A stretch of DNA of 64,000 nt from Atopobiaceae bacterium (GTDB taxonomy: Bacteria; Actinomycetota; Coriobacteriia; Coriobacteriales; Atopobiaceae). The notes under the pieces are model-generated. The model saw nothing but the letters and a program-made list of their open reading frames with translations. It was not told the DNA's origin and did no database searches. The stretch spans positions 124,001-188,000 of the forward strand of contig JAKVON010000005.1 of NCBI GenBank assembly GCA_022482785.1. Direction: 5' to 3'. Of the stretch, positions 17,476 through 24,465 are shown piece by piece (position 1 is the first letter of the stretch; each line of letters opens with the position of its first letter). Made by a program: the position numbers and the translations under genes.

Positions 17476-19195
17476 CCTTCTGCTCATCGGGAACTTCAAG
17501 GGTCCTCAAGGAGGCACGGGGCCGTCGGGCAAGGGGATATCTTCCACGGCGGTCGCCTACCAGTCGTCGGCGTCAGGGTCGACCGTGCCGACCGGTACGT
17601 GGTCGTCCTCAATCCCGTCGATCTCCGAAGGCCAGTACCTCTGGACGAGGCTCACGATCACATACAGCGACTCGACTACGACGACGTGCTATGCGGTCGG
17701 GATGGCCGGATCTACCGGTTCGGCCGCGGGATTCGGGACGCCTACCGTCACGCTGAACACCAACGTCACGGAGGCTTCGGCTACGGTCGAGTCGTCCGGC
17801 CCAGACACCGCCAAGGTGTTCGCCTTCACGTTCAACCTCCCTCTCTCGGGGACGTCCCTACCTACGGGCGGGACGACAGGTCAGGTCCTTGCCAAGGCAT
17901 CCGACACGAGCGGGGACGCCGCTTGGGTAGACCCTCCCGTGCCTTCCGGCGGGACGACCGGACAGGTCCTCGCGAAGAACTCGGACACGAGCGGGGACGT
18001 CGGTTGGGTGACCCCGAGCGCATCCGGGGAATCGTGGTCGCAGCTCTGCGGATTCTCTTCGGCGGCGCTCTCGTCGGCCACCAGCCTCGACAAGAAGCTC
18101 TCGAAGGTGGGATGCTCGGAGTACCGCCTGGCTCTCGACGTCGGGCAGTCCTCCTCCGCATGCTCTGGGGCGCTCGTGGTGTCGGTGGACGGTTACGGCC
18201 TCGGATCCGGGCTGTTCGACCATGACCTGGCGACCGGCCCGAGGCACATCTACGCAGAGGGCACGCCATCCCCTTACGCGTCGACCAAGTTCGTCGACGC
18301 CGACTCCGACCTCTCGACTGCCCCGGCGCAGCTCCAGGAACAGCTCGCGTTCCCGTCCGGATCCGGAACGGCAGGGCACCTCATCCTCACGTTCCCGGCC
18401 GCATACACCGGCTCCGTGAGCGGATCCGTGTGGGGGCTCGGAGGCAGGGACTCGGGCAACCTCCCGGAGCACGACACGCTGGCCGAGTACACCGCGGCAG
18501 AGCTAAGCAAGATATCGGCTGACCTGTCGAAGAACGGCACCAGCTCGCTCGCATACCAAGAGTTCCTCGCCTATATGACCGCCGGGGCGACCTGGACAAC
18601 GCCGGCACTTTCGGGGCTCACGGACTTCCCGTCCGCAGACCAGGTGATGGTATGCCGCATCGTCGGGATCAACCACGACACGAAGACGTCGGGCGGTACC
18701 GCAGGGCTCACGTTCCAGGCGACCCATGCGCTCCCATGGCTCTACCAGATGAACTCGACGAACGCGAACGCCGGCGGATGGTCCTCGTCGAAGCTCAGGG
18801 CGACCATGAACTCCGGGGAGATCTGGAACATGCTCCCGTCCGAGCTCCAGGACGTCATCGTGGCAGTCGACAAGACCACCAACAACACCGGAGGGACGGC
18901 GACGACGGCCGCAGACGCGACAGTCACGAGCGACAAGCTCTGGCTCCTCTCGTACATGGAGTACGTGCCGTCGTGCTACTCGTCATGGGCGAACTTCGCG
19001 ACTGGTCACGAGGGGACGCAATACGAGTATTGGAAGGGCAAGGTGACAGCCAACTATTCGGGAAACTCGGTGCTCACATCGCTCCATCTCACGAACAGCG
19101 GCGCCGCGGCCGTCACCCACGAGGGGACGGCCGATGCGAGCATCGTCTGGGAGCGGTCGCCGATCCGACCAGCGCAGCCAGCTTCCTCAACGTAG
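17468..19195 (+). CDS. DGR target: tail protein with DUF6273/C-type-lectin-like variable domain (frameshifted in VR)
   Basis: A 575-aa protein as given. N-terminus: collagen-like GPQGGTGPSGKG, then beta-rich modules with two copies of GGTTGQVLAK-SDTSGD (about 135-180), as in phage tail fibres. The C-terminal region from about residue 395 (CRIVGINHD, WSSSKLRATMNSGEIWNMLP, KLWLLSYMEYVPS) resembles DUF6273, a formylglycine-enzyme/C-type-lectin-like fold used by DGR targets. The last codons enter VR. A 1-nt deletion relative to TR diverts the frame and stops it at 19195. With both VR deletions restored, the frame would run on to GLCVVPGFSL and stop at 19268. Likely the receptor-binding protein (inference). 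Confidence 0.85.
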   Translation: MANLLLIGNFKGPQGGTGPSGKGISSTAVAYQSSASGSTVPTGTWSSSIPSISEGQYLWTRLTITYSDSTTTTCYAVGMAGSTGSAAGFGTPTVTLNTNVTEASATVESSGPDTAKVFAFTFNLPLSGTSLPTGGTTGQVLAKASDTSGDAAWVDPPVPSGGTTGQVLAKNSDTSGDVGWVTPSASGESWSQLCGFSSAALSSATSLDKKLSKVGCSEYRLALDVGQSSSACSGALVVSVDGYGLGSGLFDHDLATGPRHIYAEGTPSPYASTKFVDADSDLSTAPAQLQEQLAFPSGSGTAGHLILTFPAAYTGSVSGSVWGLGGRDSGNLPEHDTLAEYTAAELSKISADLSKNGTSSLAYQEFLAYMTAGATWTTPALSGLTDFPSADQVMVCRIVGINHDTKTSGGTAGLTFQATHALPWLYQMNSTNANAGGWSSSKLRATMNSGEIWNMLPSELQDVIVAVDKTTNNTGGTATTAADATVTSDKLWLLSYMEYVPSCYSSWANFATGHEGTQYEYWKGKVTANYSGNSVLTSLHLTNSGAAAVTHEGTADASIVWERSPIRPAQPASST

Positions 19196-19255
19196 GCTCG
19201 AACGGCGACCCGTCCTCAACAACAGCGCGAGCAACGGGCTCTGCGTGGTCCCCGG
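19125..19255 (+). repeat. DGR variable repeat (VR)
   Basis: A 131-nt copy of TR (19824-19956, 133 nt). Every difference lies opposite a TR adenine: six A-to-G, two A-to-T and two single-A deletions; C, G and T positions are identical. It occupies the 3' end of the target gene. Beyond 19255 similarity breaks (VR CTTCTC versus TR ATTGTC), as expected for distinct IMH and IMH* ends. The deletions fall in GAATCC to GATCC and in the AAC tetrad. Confidence 0.94.
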
Positions 19256-19271
19256 CTTCTCGTTGTAAGCT

Positions 19272-19316
19272 CTGACCATTGTTAGGGCGGGGCCGTGTCC
19301 CCGCCCTCCGGGTCAG
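19272..19316 (+). promoter_or_regulatory. Inverted repeat downstream of VR (DGR homing hairpin or terminator)
   Basis: A perfect 9-bp stem AGGGCGGGG (19284-19292) / CCCCGCCCT (19299-19307) with a 6-nt loop, flanked by an outer CTGACC (19272-19277) / GGTCAG (19311-19316). It begins about 16-28 nt after VR. In the Bordetella phage DGR a GC-rich hairpin just after the VR IMH is needed for efficient homing, so placement fits that role. No T-run follows, which speaks against a simple terminator. Confidence 0.65.
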
Positions 19317-19324
19317 GAGGGCAC

Positions 19325-19798
19325 ATGTCAGTACCGAAGTCGCGCAGATCGACGAGCCCATGCGAGTACGTCATACGCGCCGGGGAGGTCGACCGCCTTG
19401 TCGGGCAGCTGGCGATCAAGCTCCCCAAGAGATGGGACGGAAACAGGAAGGACGCCCTCCTGAGGACGTCCGACGACATCCTCAGGGAGTCTGTGTCGGC
19501 TAATGCGATATGGGCTGCGACGGACGTAGAGAGGGAGGCGCGCCTGAGGCACCTCACGGAGGCGTACTGCGCTTGCGCCGTGCTGCAGGTGAGGCTCGAC
19601 CAGATCGCCAACGAGAGGCCGGTTAGGAGATACGACGAGCCCGGGAATGACGGGGAGACGGTCCACGTCGAGAGGCGGTGCGTCTCCGACTCATACCTGG
19701 AGATCGTCTGCATGGAGGTCGACAAGGAGCAGGCCCTGCTGAAGGGCGCCATCAAAGCGGAGAGGGCGAGGCCGTCGCATGGCACCGGACTGGGATAG
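19325..19798 (+). CDS. avd: DGR accessory variability determinant (Avd)
   Basis: A 157-aa, mostly helical basic protein between VR and TR, the usual location of Avd. ATG 19325 is preceded by AGGAGGGCAC; upstream in-frame starts would lie in the hairpin. Four helical segments can be drawn: AGEVDRLVGQLAIKLPKRW, NRKDALLRTSDDILRESV, EREARLRHLTEAYCACAVLQVRLDQIA and DSYLEIVCMEVDKEQALLKGAIKAER. Avd forms a pentameric four-helix-bundle barrel that binds the RT and TR RNA and is required for mutagenic retrohoming. A Gly/Asp/Glu-rich insert makes it slightly longer than typical. Identification rests on fold pattern and context. Confidence 0.8.
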   Translation: MSVPKSRRSTSPCEYVIRAGEVDRLVGQLAIKLPKRWDGNRKDALLRTSDDILRESVSANAIWAATDVEREARLRHLTEAYCACAVLQVRLDQIANERPVRRYDEPGNDGETVHVERRCVSDSYLEIVCMEVDKEQALLKGAIKAERARPSHGTGLG

Positions 19799-19823
19799 AA
19801 TCTAGCGAGCGGCCGATACCATC

Positions 19824-19956
19824 GGACGGCCAATGCGAGCAACGTCTGGGAGCGGTCGCCGAATCCGACCAACGCAACCAACTTCCTCAACGTAAGCTCG
19901 AACGGCGACCCGTCCAACAACAACAACGCGAGCAACGGGCTCTGCGTGGTCCCCGG
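19824..19956 (+). repeat. DGR template repeat (TR)
   Basis: A 133-nt sequence 97% collinear with VR apart from adenine changes. It is adenine-loaded at first and second codon positions: in the VR frame it reads AAT/AAC (Asn) at nearly all variable sites (SPNPTNATNF, PSNNNNASNG), the codon design that gives maximal amino-acid diversity and no stop codons upon A mutagenesis. It lies in the non-coding gap between avd and rt and would be transcribed as the template RNA together with flanking sequence. Confidence 0.94.
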
Positions 19957-20136
19957 ATTGTCGTCGACCATGCGCCGGTACCCAAGCGGAGAAGGCGCTC
20001 ATATGACGAGAAGGGGCATCGGTCGCGGGGGCTCGTCCCCCGAACAAGGCGGACGGGGTCCTCTGCCTGTCACTTGCCTGACATGGGCATCTGGCCGTGT
20101 AACGGCTTCAGGGGCAGAGAGCTACGGGGCGAATCA

Positions 20137-21297
20137 ATGCCCCGCCCGCCCGCCGGCATGAACGCATCCCAGAGAAGGCGCAGATCCGAGCGCCGGAAGT
20201 CCGAGAGGGAATCGAAGAGGCGCTCGAGGACGTCGAAGCTCCTCGACATCGAGGGGTCTTTCTCCCCGAGGTCGCTGCTCGACGCCTCGCACGAATGCCT
20301 CAGATCCGTCAGATGGAAGGCAAGCGCCCAGAGATGGTGCATCTATGGGCTCGCCAACTCGACGAAGCTATCAAGGCAGATAGTTTCTGGAAGCTACAGC
20401 AAGCGAAAGACGAACACCTTCTACCTCACCGAGAGGGGAAAGAGGAGGCTCATAACCCCTGTCGCGTTCAGAGACAGGGTGGTCGAGCACGTGCTATGCG
20501 AGAAGGTCCTCATCCCGCTGCTCGGCCCCGAGCTCACGCATGACAACGCGGCGAGCCAGAAGGGCAAGGGAACGAAATTCGCCATGGACAGGTTCAGGAC
20601 CGCTATGGCATGGTGTGCGAGAAGGAACGAGGACGCATGGATCCTCACGTTCGACTACCACGACTACTTCGGATCAATACCGTCATCGAGAGCCATGGAG
20701 GAGATCGAGCGCAGGCTCGTCTCTTCGGCCTCCACAGACGAGCAACTAGACAACGCACGAAGGATATCCGACCTCACCAGGGCGTTCGTCTGCGAGTCTT
20801 CGGGTCTCGGGCTCGGAAACCAGACGTCGCAGGTGGTCGCCGTGTGGTGGGCGACCCCAATAGACACGTGGCTCGCGTCGGTTTCCATGCGAAGCGGAAG
20901 ATACATGGACGACGGGTGGGCCATATTCCGATCGAGGGATGAGGCCGACGCTTCGCTAGCCGAGCTCAGAAAGCGGTCCGCGTCCATCGGGCTCACTCTC
21001 AGCGAGGGAAAGACCATGACGAGAAGGCTCGTCGGATCAGACGTCAAGTTCCTGAAAGGCGTCTACCGCGCGCACGGCTCTGGAAAGGTGACATGCAGGA
21101 TATCGAGCGCATCGCTCAGAAGGTGGCGCCGGCATTGCCGGTCGGTAGCCCGACTGATGGGGTCCGGAAGGATCTCAGCATCAGACCTAGAATCCTGCCT
21201 TTCCTCGTCTAGGTCGATAGCCTCGAGGTGCGACTCGGCTTCGAAGAGGCGGCTCCTGAGGGACATGGAGAGGTTCAAGGTCAGGATCATCGGCTAA
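20137..21297 (+). CDS. DGR reverse transcriptase
   Basis: A 386-aa RT from ATG 20137 (ATG 20158 is an alternative; neither has a strong ribosome site). N-terminus is Arg/Lys-rich. Motifs seen: RRLITPVAFRDRVVEHVL (fingers), FDYHDYF with catalytic D173 and D176 region, LGNQTSQ at 226-232 which fits the DGR hallmark [ILV]GxxxSQ (retroviral RTs have QG here), and YMDD at 256-259. The C-terminal basic thumb (RRWRRHCRSVARL) binds RNA. Size and motif order match DGR RTs. It copies TR RNA with errors at adenines; the cDNA replaces VR. Confidence 0.95.
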   Translation: MPRPPAGMNASQRRRRSERRKSERESKRRSRTSKLLDIEGSFSPRSLLDASHECLRSVRWKASAQRWCIYGLANSTKLSRQIVSGSYSKRKTNTFYLTERGKRRLITPVAFRDRVVEHVLCEKVLIPLLGPELTHDNAASQKGKGTKFAMDRFRTAMAWCARRNEDAWILTFDYHDYFGSIPSSRAMEEIERRLVSSASTDEQLDNARRISDLTRAFVCESSGLGLGNQTSQVVAVWWATPIDTWLASVSMRSGRYMDDGWAIFRSRDEADASLAELRKRSASIGLTLSEGKTMTRRLVGSDVKFLKGVYRAHGSGKVTCRISSASLRRWRRHCRSVARLMGSGRISASDLESCLSSSRSIASRCDSASKRRLLRDMERFKVRIIG

Positions 21298-21306
21298 GGA
21301 GCTCGC

Positions 21307-21633
21307 GTGGAAAAGAACAAGGCACTCAAGGTGGCGGCGTCGGTCTCGGCGCCGCTCGCGGTTTTCAGCGGATGCATGCTGACGTTCTGGGCGTTCGGGA
21401 AGAGCCTGGGAGGCCCGGCCTTCGACGACCTGCTCGGAAAGACGATCGTCTCGTCGGTCCCGACGGCGCTCACCATCTTCTGGCAGTGGACCCAGGAGGC
21501 AAAGCAGCACAGGTCGAGAGGGAGATGCGGGAACAGGAGGCCGCGAGACATGCCGAGGAGGAACGCAAGAGCGACCACGCAGAGGTGCTCCGGAAGCTGG
21601 ACGCCGTCTGCGACGGAGTGCAGACCATCCTAA
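21307..21633 (+). CDS. Phage membrane protein (lysis region), possibly frameshift-joined to the next ORF
   Basis: GTG start behind AAGGAG. Residues 1-65 look genuine: basic start, one hydrophobic segment (ASVSAPLAVFSGCMLTFWAFG) and a second (IVSSVPTALTIFWQW). From about residue 70 the composition turns Arg/Ser-rich and reads like an out-of-frame translation of the overlapping ORF in frame 3. So either the protein ends in a short unrelated tail, or a -1 slip or assembly indel near 21505-21525 joins it to that ORF, giving a two-segment membrane protein with a coiled-coil C-terminus. Confidence 0.55.
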   Translation: MEKNKALKVAASVSAPLAVFSGCMLTFWAFGKSLGGPAFDDLLGKTIVSSVPTALTIFWQWTQEAKQHRSRGRCGNRRPRDMPRRNARATTQRCSGSWTPSATECRPS

Positions 21634-21830
21634 AAGCCGAGATCATCCACCTGTTCCGGAAGTGCGTCCCGAGGGGATACATCACGCTCGAGGAACGGGA
21701 ATATGCGGCAAAGGTCTACGCCGACTATCACTCGAAGCTCGATGGAAACGGCGACGGGACCTATATGTTCGAGGCATTGATGGCGCTCCCGCTTGAGGAG
21801 CATCGGGCTGGAGCGGAGGGGACAGACTAA
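21525..21830 (+). CDS. Phage lysis-module protein of the GYIT-Y-N-G-LF type
   Basis: A 101-aa protein with a charged coiled coil (REQEAARHAEEERKSDHAEVLRKL), then ILKAEIIHLFRKCVPRGYITLEEREYAAKVYADYHSKLDGNGDGTYMFEAL. The second part matches a short conserved module (GYI...Y..Y..L.GNG.G..LF) common beside holins in phages of Gram-positives, where it usually follows a hydrophobic N-terminus. The start ATG 21525 has its purine-rich site too close, so a fusion with the upstream membrane ORF is plausible. Function unknown. Confidence 0.65.
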   Translation: MREQEAARHAEEERKSDHAEVLRKLDAVCDGVQTILKAEIIHLFRKCVPRGYITLEEREYAAKVYADYHSKLDGNGDGTYMFEALMALPLEEHRAGAEGTD

Positions 21831-21852
21831 GCCGCGCAAATAGGATCAGACA

Positions 21853-21874
21853 AAGGGCCCGCGGGCCCTTTTTT
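21853..21874 (+). terminator. Intrinsic terminator
   Basis: AAGGGCCC (21853-21860), GC, GGGCCCTT (21863-21870) followed by four T. It separates the DGR/coiled-coil genes from the holin-endolysin genes. Confidence 0.8.
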
Positions 21875-21894
21875 CGTGACCAAGGAGGCCACAG

Positions 21895-22176
21895 ATGGAC
21901 ATCAACTGGCTCGTAAGGTTCAAGAACAAGACGTTCTGGCTCGAGATCATCCCGGCAATCCTCCTCCTCGTTCAGGTGGTCGCCGTCCCGTTCGGATACA
22001 AGTTCGACTTCGTCGCCCTCAACTCTCAGCTCACGGCAATCGTGAACGCCCTGTTCGCCGTCCTCGCGATTCTCGGGGTCGTCACGGACCCGACCACGAG
22101 GGGAGTGTCCGACTCGAATCTCGCCCTCACCTACGAGGCGCCGAAGGACGATGGGAACCTCAGGAAGGCGGCCTAG
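21895..22176 (+). CDS. Holin, phi-LC3 type
   Basis: A 93-aa protein behind AAGGAGG. The opening MDINWLVRFKNKTFWLEIIPAILLLVQVV is diagnostic of the phi-LC3 holin family (INW..R.KN..FW). Two membrane segments (about 17-33 and 45-62), then a soluble tail with VVTDPTTRGVSDS, also a family feature. It permeabilises the membrane for the endolysin encoded downstream. Confidence 0.92.
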   Translation: MDINWLVRFKNKTFWLEIIPAILLLVQVVAVPFGYKFDFVALNSQLTAIVNALFAVLAILGVVTDPTTRGVSDSNLALTYEAPKDDGNLRKAA

Positions 22177-22407
22177 ATGGACGCGAAGACGATCGCGAGG
22201 AACTTCACCTACAAGAGTCCCAAGGGAGATCAGCCGAAGAGATACGAGGATCTGAGAGAGAACGCGAAGATCCTCGCGTTCAAGATCAACTCCATCTGTC
22301 CCGAGGGACGGGAGAAGTCGATCGCCATGGCGAAGCTCGAGGAGTCCGTCATGTGGGCCAACGCCTCAATCGCGAGGGAGGACAAGCCATGCCTCTCGTC
22401 GGTGTAG
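22177..22407 (+). CDS. Acb2/Tad1-type hairpin protein, putative anti-CBASS cyclic-nucleotide sponge
   Basis: A 76-aa protein. It shows the motif string of the Acb2/Tad1 hairpin domain: NFTYKSPKGDQPKRYEDLRENAKILAFKI then CPEGREKSIAMAKLEESVMWANASIARE. The FTY-PPKGDQ-ERY and REKSLALTKLEEAVMWANAAIAR consensus is how I recognise the family. Acb2 proteins form hexamers that bind cyclic di- and trinucleotides and block CBASS immunity. The gene starts directly after the holin stop, preceded by AGGAAGG, and overlaps the endolysin start by 19 nt. Family call is confident; sponge activity in this phage is inferred. Confidence 0.85.
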   Translation: MDAKTIARNFTYKSPKGDQPKRYEDLRENAKILAFKINSICPEGREKSIAMAKLEESVMWANASIAREDKPCLSSV

Positions 22408-24083
22408 ACATCTACGACGGTGAGGCGTCCATCGATCTTGCCGCCACCGGTGCGGACTTCGTCATCATCAAGGCCACGCAGGGAGACTGGCAGCAGGAGC
22501 ATTGGCGCGAGTCCGTGGCCAAGGCCCAGGCCGGAGGGATCCTATTCGGTCTCTACCACTTCCCAGAGGTAGACAAAGGCGTCGATGTAGAGGTCTCAAC
22601 CTTCCTGTCCACGGTCAAGGACTTCATCGGACAGGCTCCTCTCTTCCTGGACTGGGAGAACAACGAGGTAACGGGTCAAAAGAACCTTGACGCCGGAGTT
22701 GGCTACGCCAAGAAGTTCCTTGACGAGGTCAAGGCGCGCACCGGAGTGACTCCTCTCATCTACACGTCCAAGTCCGTCACCAACGAGTATGACTGGTCTC
22801 CTGTCTCGTCCGAGGGAATCGGCCTCTGGGGCTCCCAGTACCTCAACAAGTACTACGACGGCTCGGTTCACGATCTCCTCGACGCTCCGGAAATGCGGAG
22901 CGGGTGGGGCGCTTTTGTCGCGCCTGTCATCTATCAGTACACGGGCAACGGACATATCAACGGATTCGACGGCGATCTCGACCTCGACGTCGCATACATG
23001 TCGCGCGAGGACTGGCTCAAGGCGGCCACGTGCGGCAAGCAAGGAGGATCAACCATGCCAAGCATTCAGAAGTTCGTGGCTCGCATGAGGTACTGGTGCG
23101 ACGAGGCGAACTTGGGATACGACCAGAGCAACCGCGAGGACTTCGAAGTCGGTGGCGAGACGGACTGCTCCGCGCTCGTCATCCACTGTCTCCAGGAGGC
23201 AGGCTTCGATACCGGAGAAGCCACATACACCGGCAACATGAGCGACGAACTGTGTGCTCGGGGTTGGGAGAGGGTCTCCAACGACGGAAACCCTCAGTTC
23301 GGCGACATCCTGCTCAACGACTCTCACCACGTGGCGGTATACGTCGGAGGCGGCCTGCTCTCTCAGGCGTCTCATGGCGAGCCGGGGCACAGGGTGAGAG
23401 GCGGACAAAGCGGAGACCAGACCGACGACGAGACTATAACGAAGGCATACTATGATTTCCCCTGGTCGTGCTACTTGAGGTACACGGGAGCAACAAGCGA
23501 CGAAGGTGGATCATCTACCGATGGACGTTCCGTAGACGAACTCGCCCAGGCCGTCATCAATGGCGAGTTCGGAGATGGAGATTCCAGGCGCACAGCCCTC
23601 GGCGACCAGTACGAAGCCGTCCAAGCACGTGTGAACGAGATTCTCAACGGTGGCTCGAGCATTCCTGCCGAGACACGGTCCGTAGACGAACTCGCCCAGG
23701 CCGTCATCAATGGCGAGTTCGGAGATGGAGATTCCAGGCGCACAGCCCTCGGCGACCAGTACGAAGCCGTCCAGGCACGTGTGAACGAGATTCTCGGAGG
23801 CGGTCCCAGCCCGTCTGTCTCAGCGGACATCGACCAGCTGGCTCAAGACGTCATCGACGGAAAGTATGGAAACGGTGACGACCGCAGGAATGCCCTCGGT
23901 GCCAACTACGACGCCGTGCAGGCACGCGTGAACGAGCTTCTCAATGGCGGTTCGAGCGATGATATCGACGCTCTAGCCCAGGACGTCATCGACGGAAAGT
24001 ATGGCAACGGCGACGATCGCAAGGCGGCGCTCGGTTCCAACTACGACGCCGTCCAGGCACGCGTGAACGAGATCTTGGGGTGA
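22389..24083 (+). CDS. Modular endolysin: GH25 muramidase + cysteine amidase/peptidase + four CW_7 repeats
   Basis: A 564-aa lysin. Residues 1 to about 210: GH25 lysozyme (VGVDIYDGEASIDL with catalytic Asp, IIKATQG, PLFLDWEN with the Asp-x-Glu pair, DLDVAYMSREDW at the end). Residues 223 to about 370: papain-like NlpC/P60-CHAP-type domain with catalytic Cys in ETDCSALVIHCLQ and His in SHHVAVYVGGG. Residues about 380-564: four CW_7 (Cpl-7) cell-wall repeats of about 40 aa, each with DELAQAVINGEFGDGDSRR or a variant. ATG 22389 is chosen because the frame before it has no phage-like start and this gives the exact GH25 N-terminus. Confidence 0.94.
   Translation: MPLVGVDIYDGEASIDLAATGADFVIIKATQGDWQQEHWRESVAKAQAGGILFGLYHFPEVDKGVDVEVSTFLSTVKDFIGQAPLFLDWENNEVTGQKNLDAGVGYAKKFLDEVKARTGVTPLIYTSKSVTNEYDWSPVSSEGIGLWGSQYLNKYYDGSVHDLLDAPEMRSGWGAFVAPVIYQYTGNGHINGFDGDLDLDVAYMSREDWLKAATCGKQGGSTMPSIQKFVARMRYWCDEANLGYDQSNREDFEVGGETDCSALVIHCLQEAGFDTGEATYTGNMSDELCARGWERVSNDGNPQFGDILLNDSHHVAVYVGGGLLSQASHGEPGHRVRGGQSGDQTDDETITKAYYDFPWSCYLRYTGATSDEGGSSTDGRSVDELAQAVINGEFGDGDSRRTALGDQYEAVQARVNEILNGGSSIPAETRSVDELAQAVINGEFGDGDSRRTALGDQYEAVQARVNEILGGGPSPSVSADIDQLAQDVIDGKYGNGDDRRNALGANYDAVQARVNELLNGGSSDDIDALAQDVIDGKYGNGDDRKAALGSNYDAVQARVNEILG
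23040..24083 (+). promoter_or_regulatory. Internal ribosome site and in-frame start in the endolysin gene
   Basis: AAGGAGG at 23040-23046 lies 8 nt before ATG 23055, in frame, exactly at the border between the GH25 domain and the Cys-amidase domain (MPSIQKFVARM). Translation from it would give a 342-aa second product with the amidase and all CW_7 repeats but no muramidase. Comparable internal starts are known in several Gram-positive phage endolysins. Confidence 0.65.
23529..23795 (+). repeat. Recent 117-bp duplication of a CW_7 repeat
   Basis: 23529-23645 and 23679-23795 are identical except one transition (CCAAGC/CCAGGC). The other two CW_7 repeats of the lysin are clearly diverged, so this pair reflects a recent duplication or gene conversion with a 150-bp period. 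Confidence 0.9.
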
Positions 24084-24087
24084 TCCG

Positions 24088-24417
24088 ATGCCATATGACG
24101 ATAATGTCGACCATGAAAGAATCGACGCCATGAGTCTCATCATCGGGATCATCGTCGGCCTGATCATCTCAATCTTCATGTATGCGACCCAAGGACAGGC
24201 ATCTGCCCGAGTCTCAGAAGCTGGGGCAAATGCGGTGAGCCTGGACGAGCTCGAGAGTGATGACAGCTCGACGCTATGCGATCTTGGATACGGGTCCTAT
24301 TCGTGGACTGCTTACGATCGAGACACGAAAGTGGCGTATGTCATCGTGAGAAGTGGAGGCTCCATCTCCGTGACCCCCAGAATTTCCAGAGACGGATCAG
24401 TGATGACCGTCGAATGA
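24088..24417 (+). CDS. Phage membrane-anchored DUF6440-like protein
   Basis: A 109-aa protein after the lysin. One membrane segment at about residues 15-35 (AMSLIIGIIVGLIISIFMYA), then a short extracytoplasmic domain with YDRDTKVAYVIVRSGGSISVTPRISRDG, which resembles DUF6440 (D-T-V-Y-GG-TPL--DG). Last gene of the phage before the terminator, a typical place for lysogenic-conversion or moron genes. Function unknown. Confidence 0.68.
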   Translation: MPYDDNVDHERIDAMSLIIGIIVGLIISIFMYATQGQASARVSEAGANAVSLDELESDDSSTLCDLGYGSYSWTAYDRDTKVAYVIVRSGGSISVTPRISRDGSVMTVE

Positions 24418-24465
24418 TGCCATTTGCGCGGGAAACAATCCATAAATGCAGCTCCCGCGAATGGA

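Noticed and set aside
18652-19275. Separate 207-codon gene over the end of the DGR target
   Set aside because: A different-frame shadow; only its last codons look meaningful because the VR deletions move the true frame into it.
19678-20136. N-terminal extension of the RT frame across avd 3' end and TR
   Set aside because: Reads through avd and TR in an unrelated frame; ATG 20137 gives a normal-length DGR RT.
19801-20136. Second target VR or tRNA-like element between avd and rt
   Set aside because: The copy at 19824-19956 has the A-rich template side of every difference and no coding frame, so it is TR; the rest of the gap shows only a small GGGGG/CCCCC hairpin.
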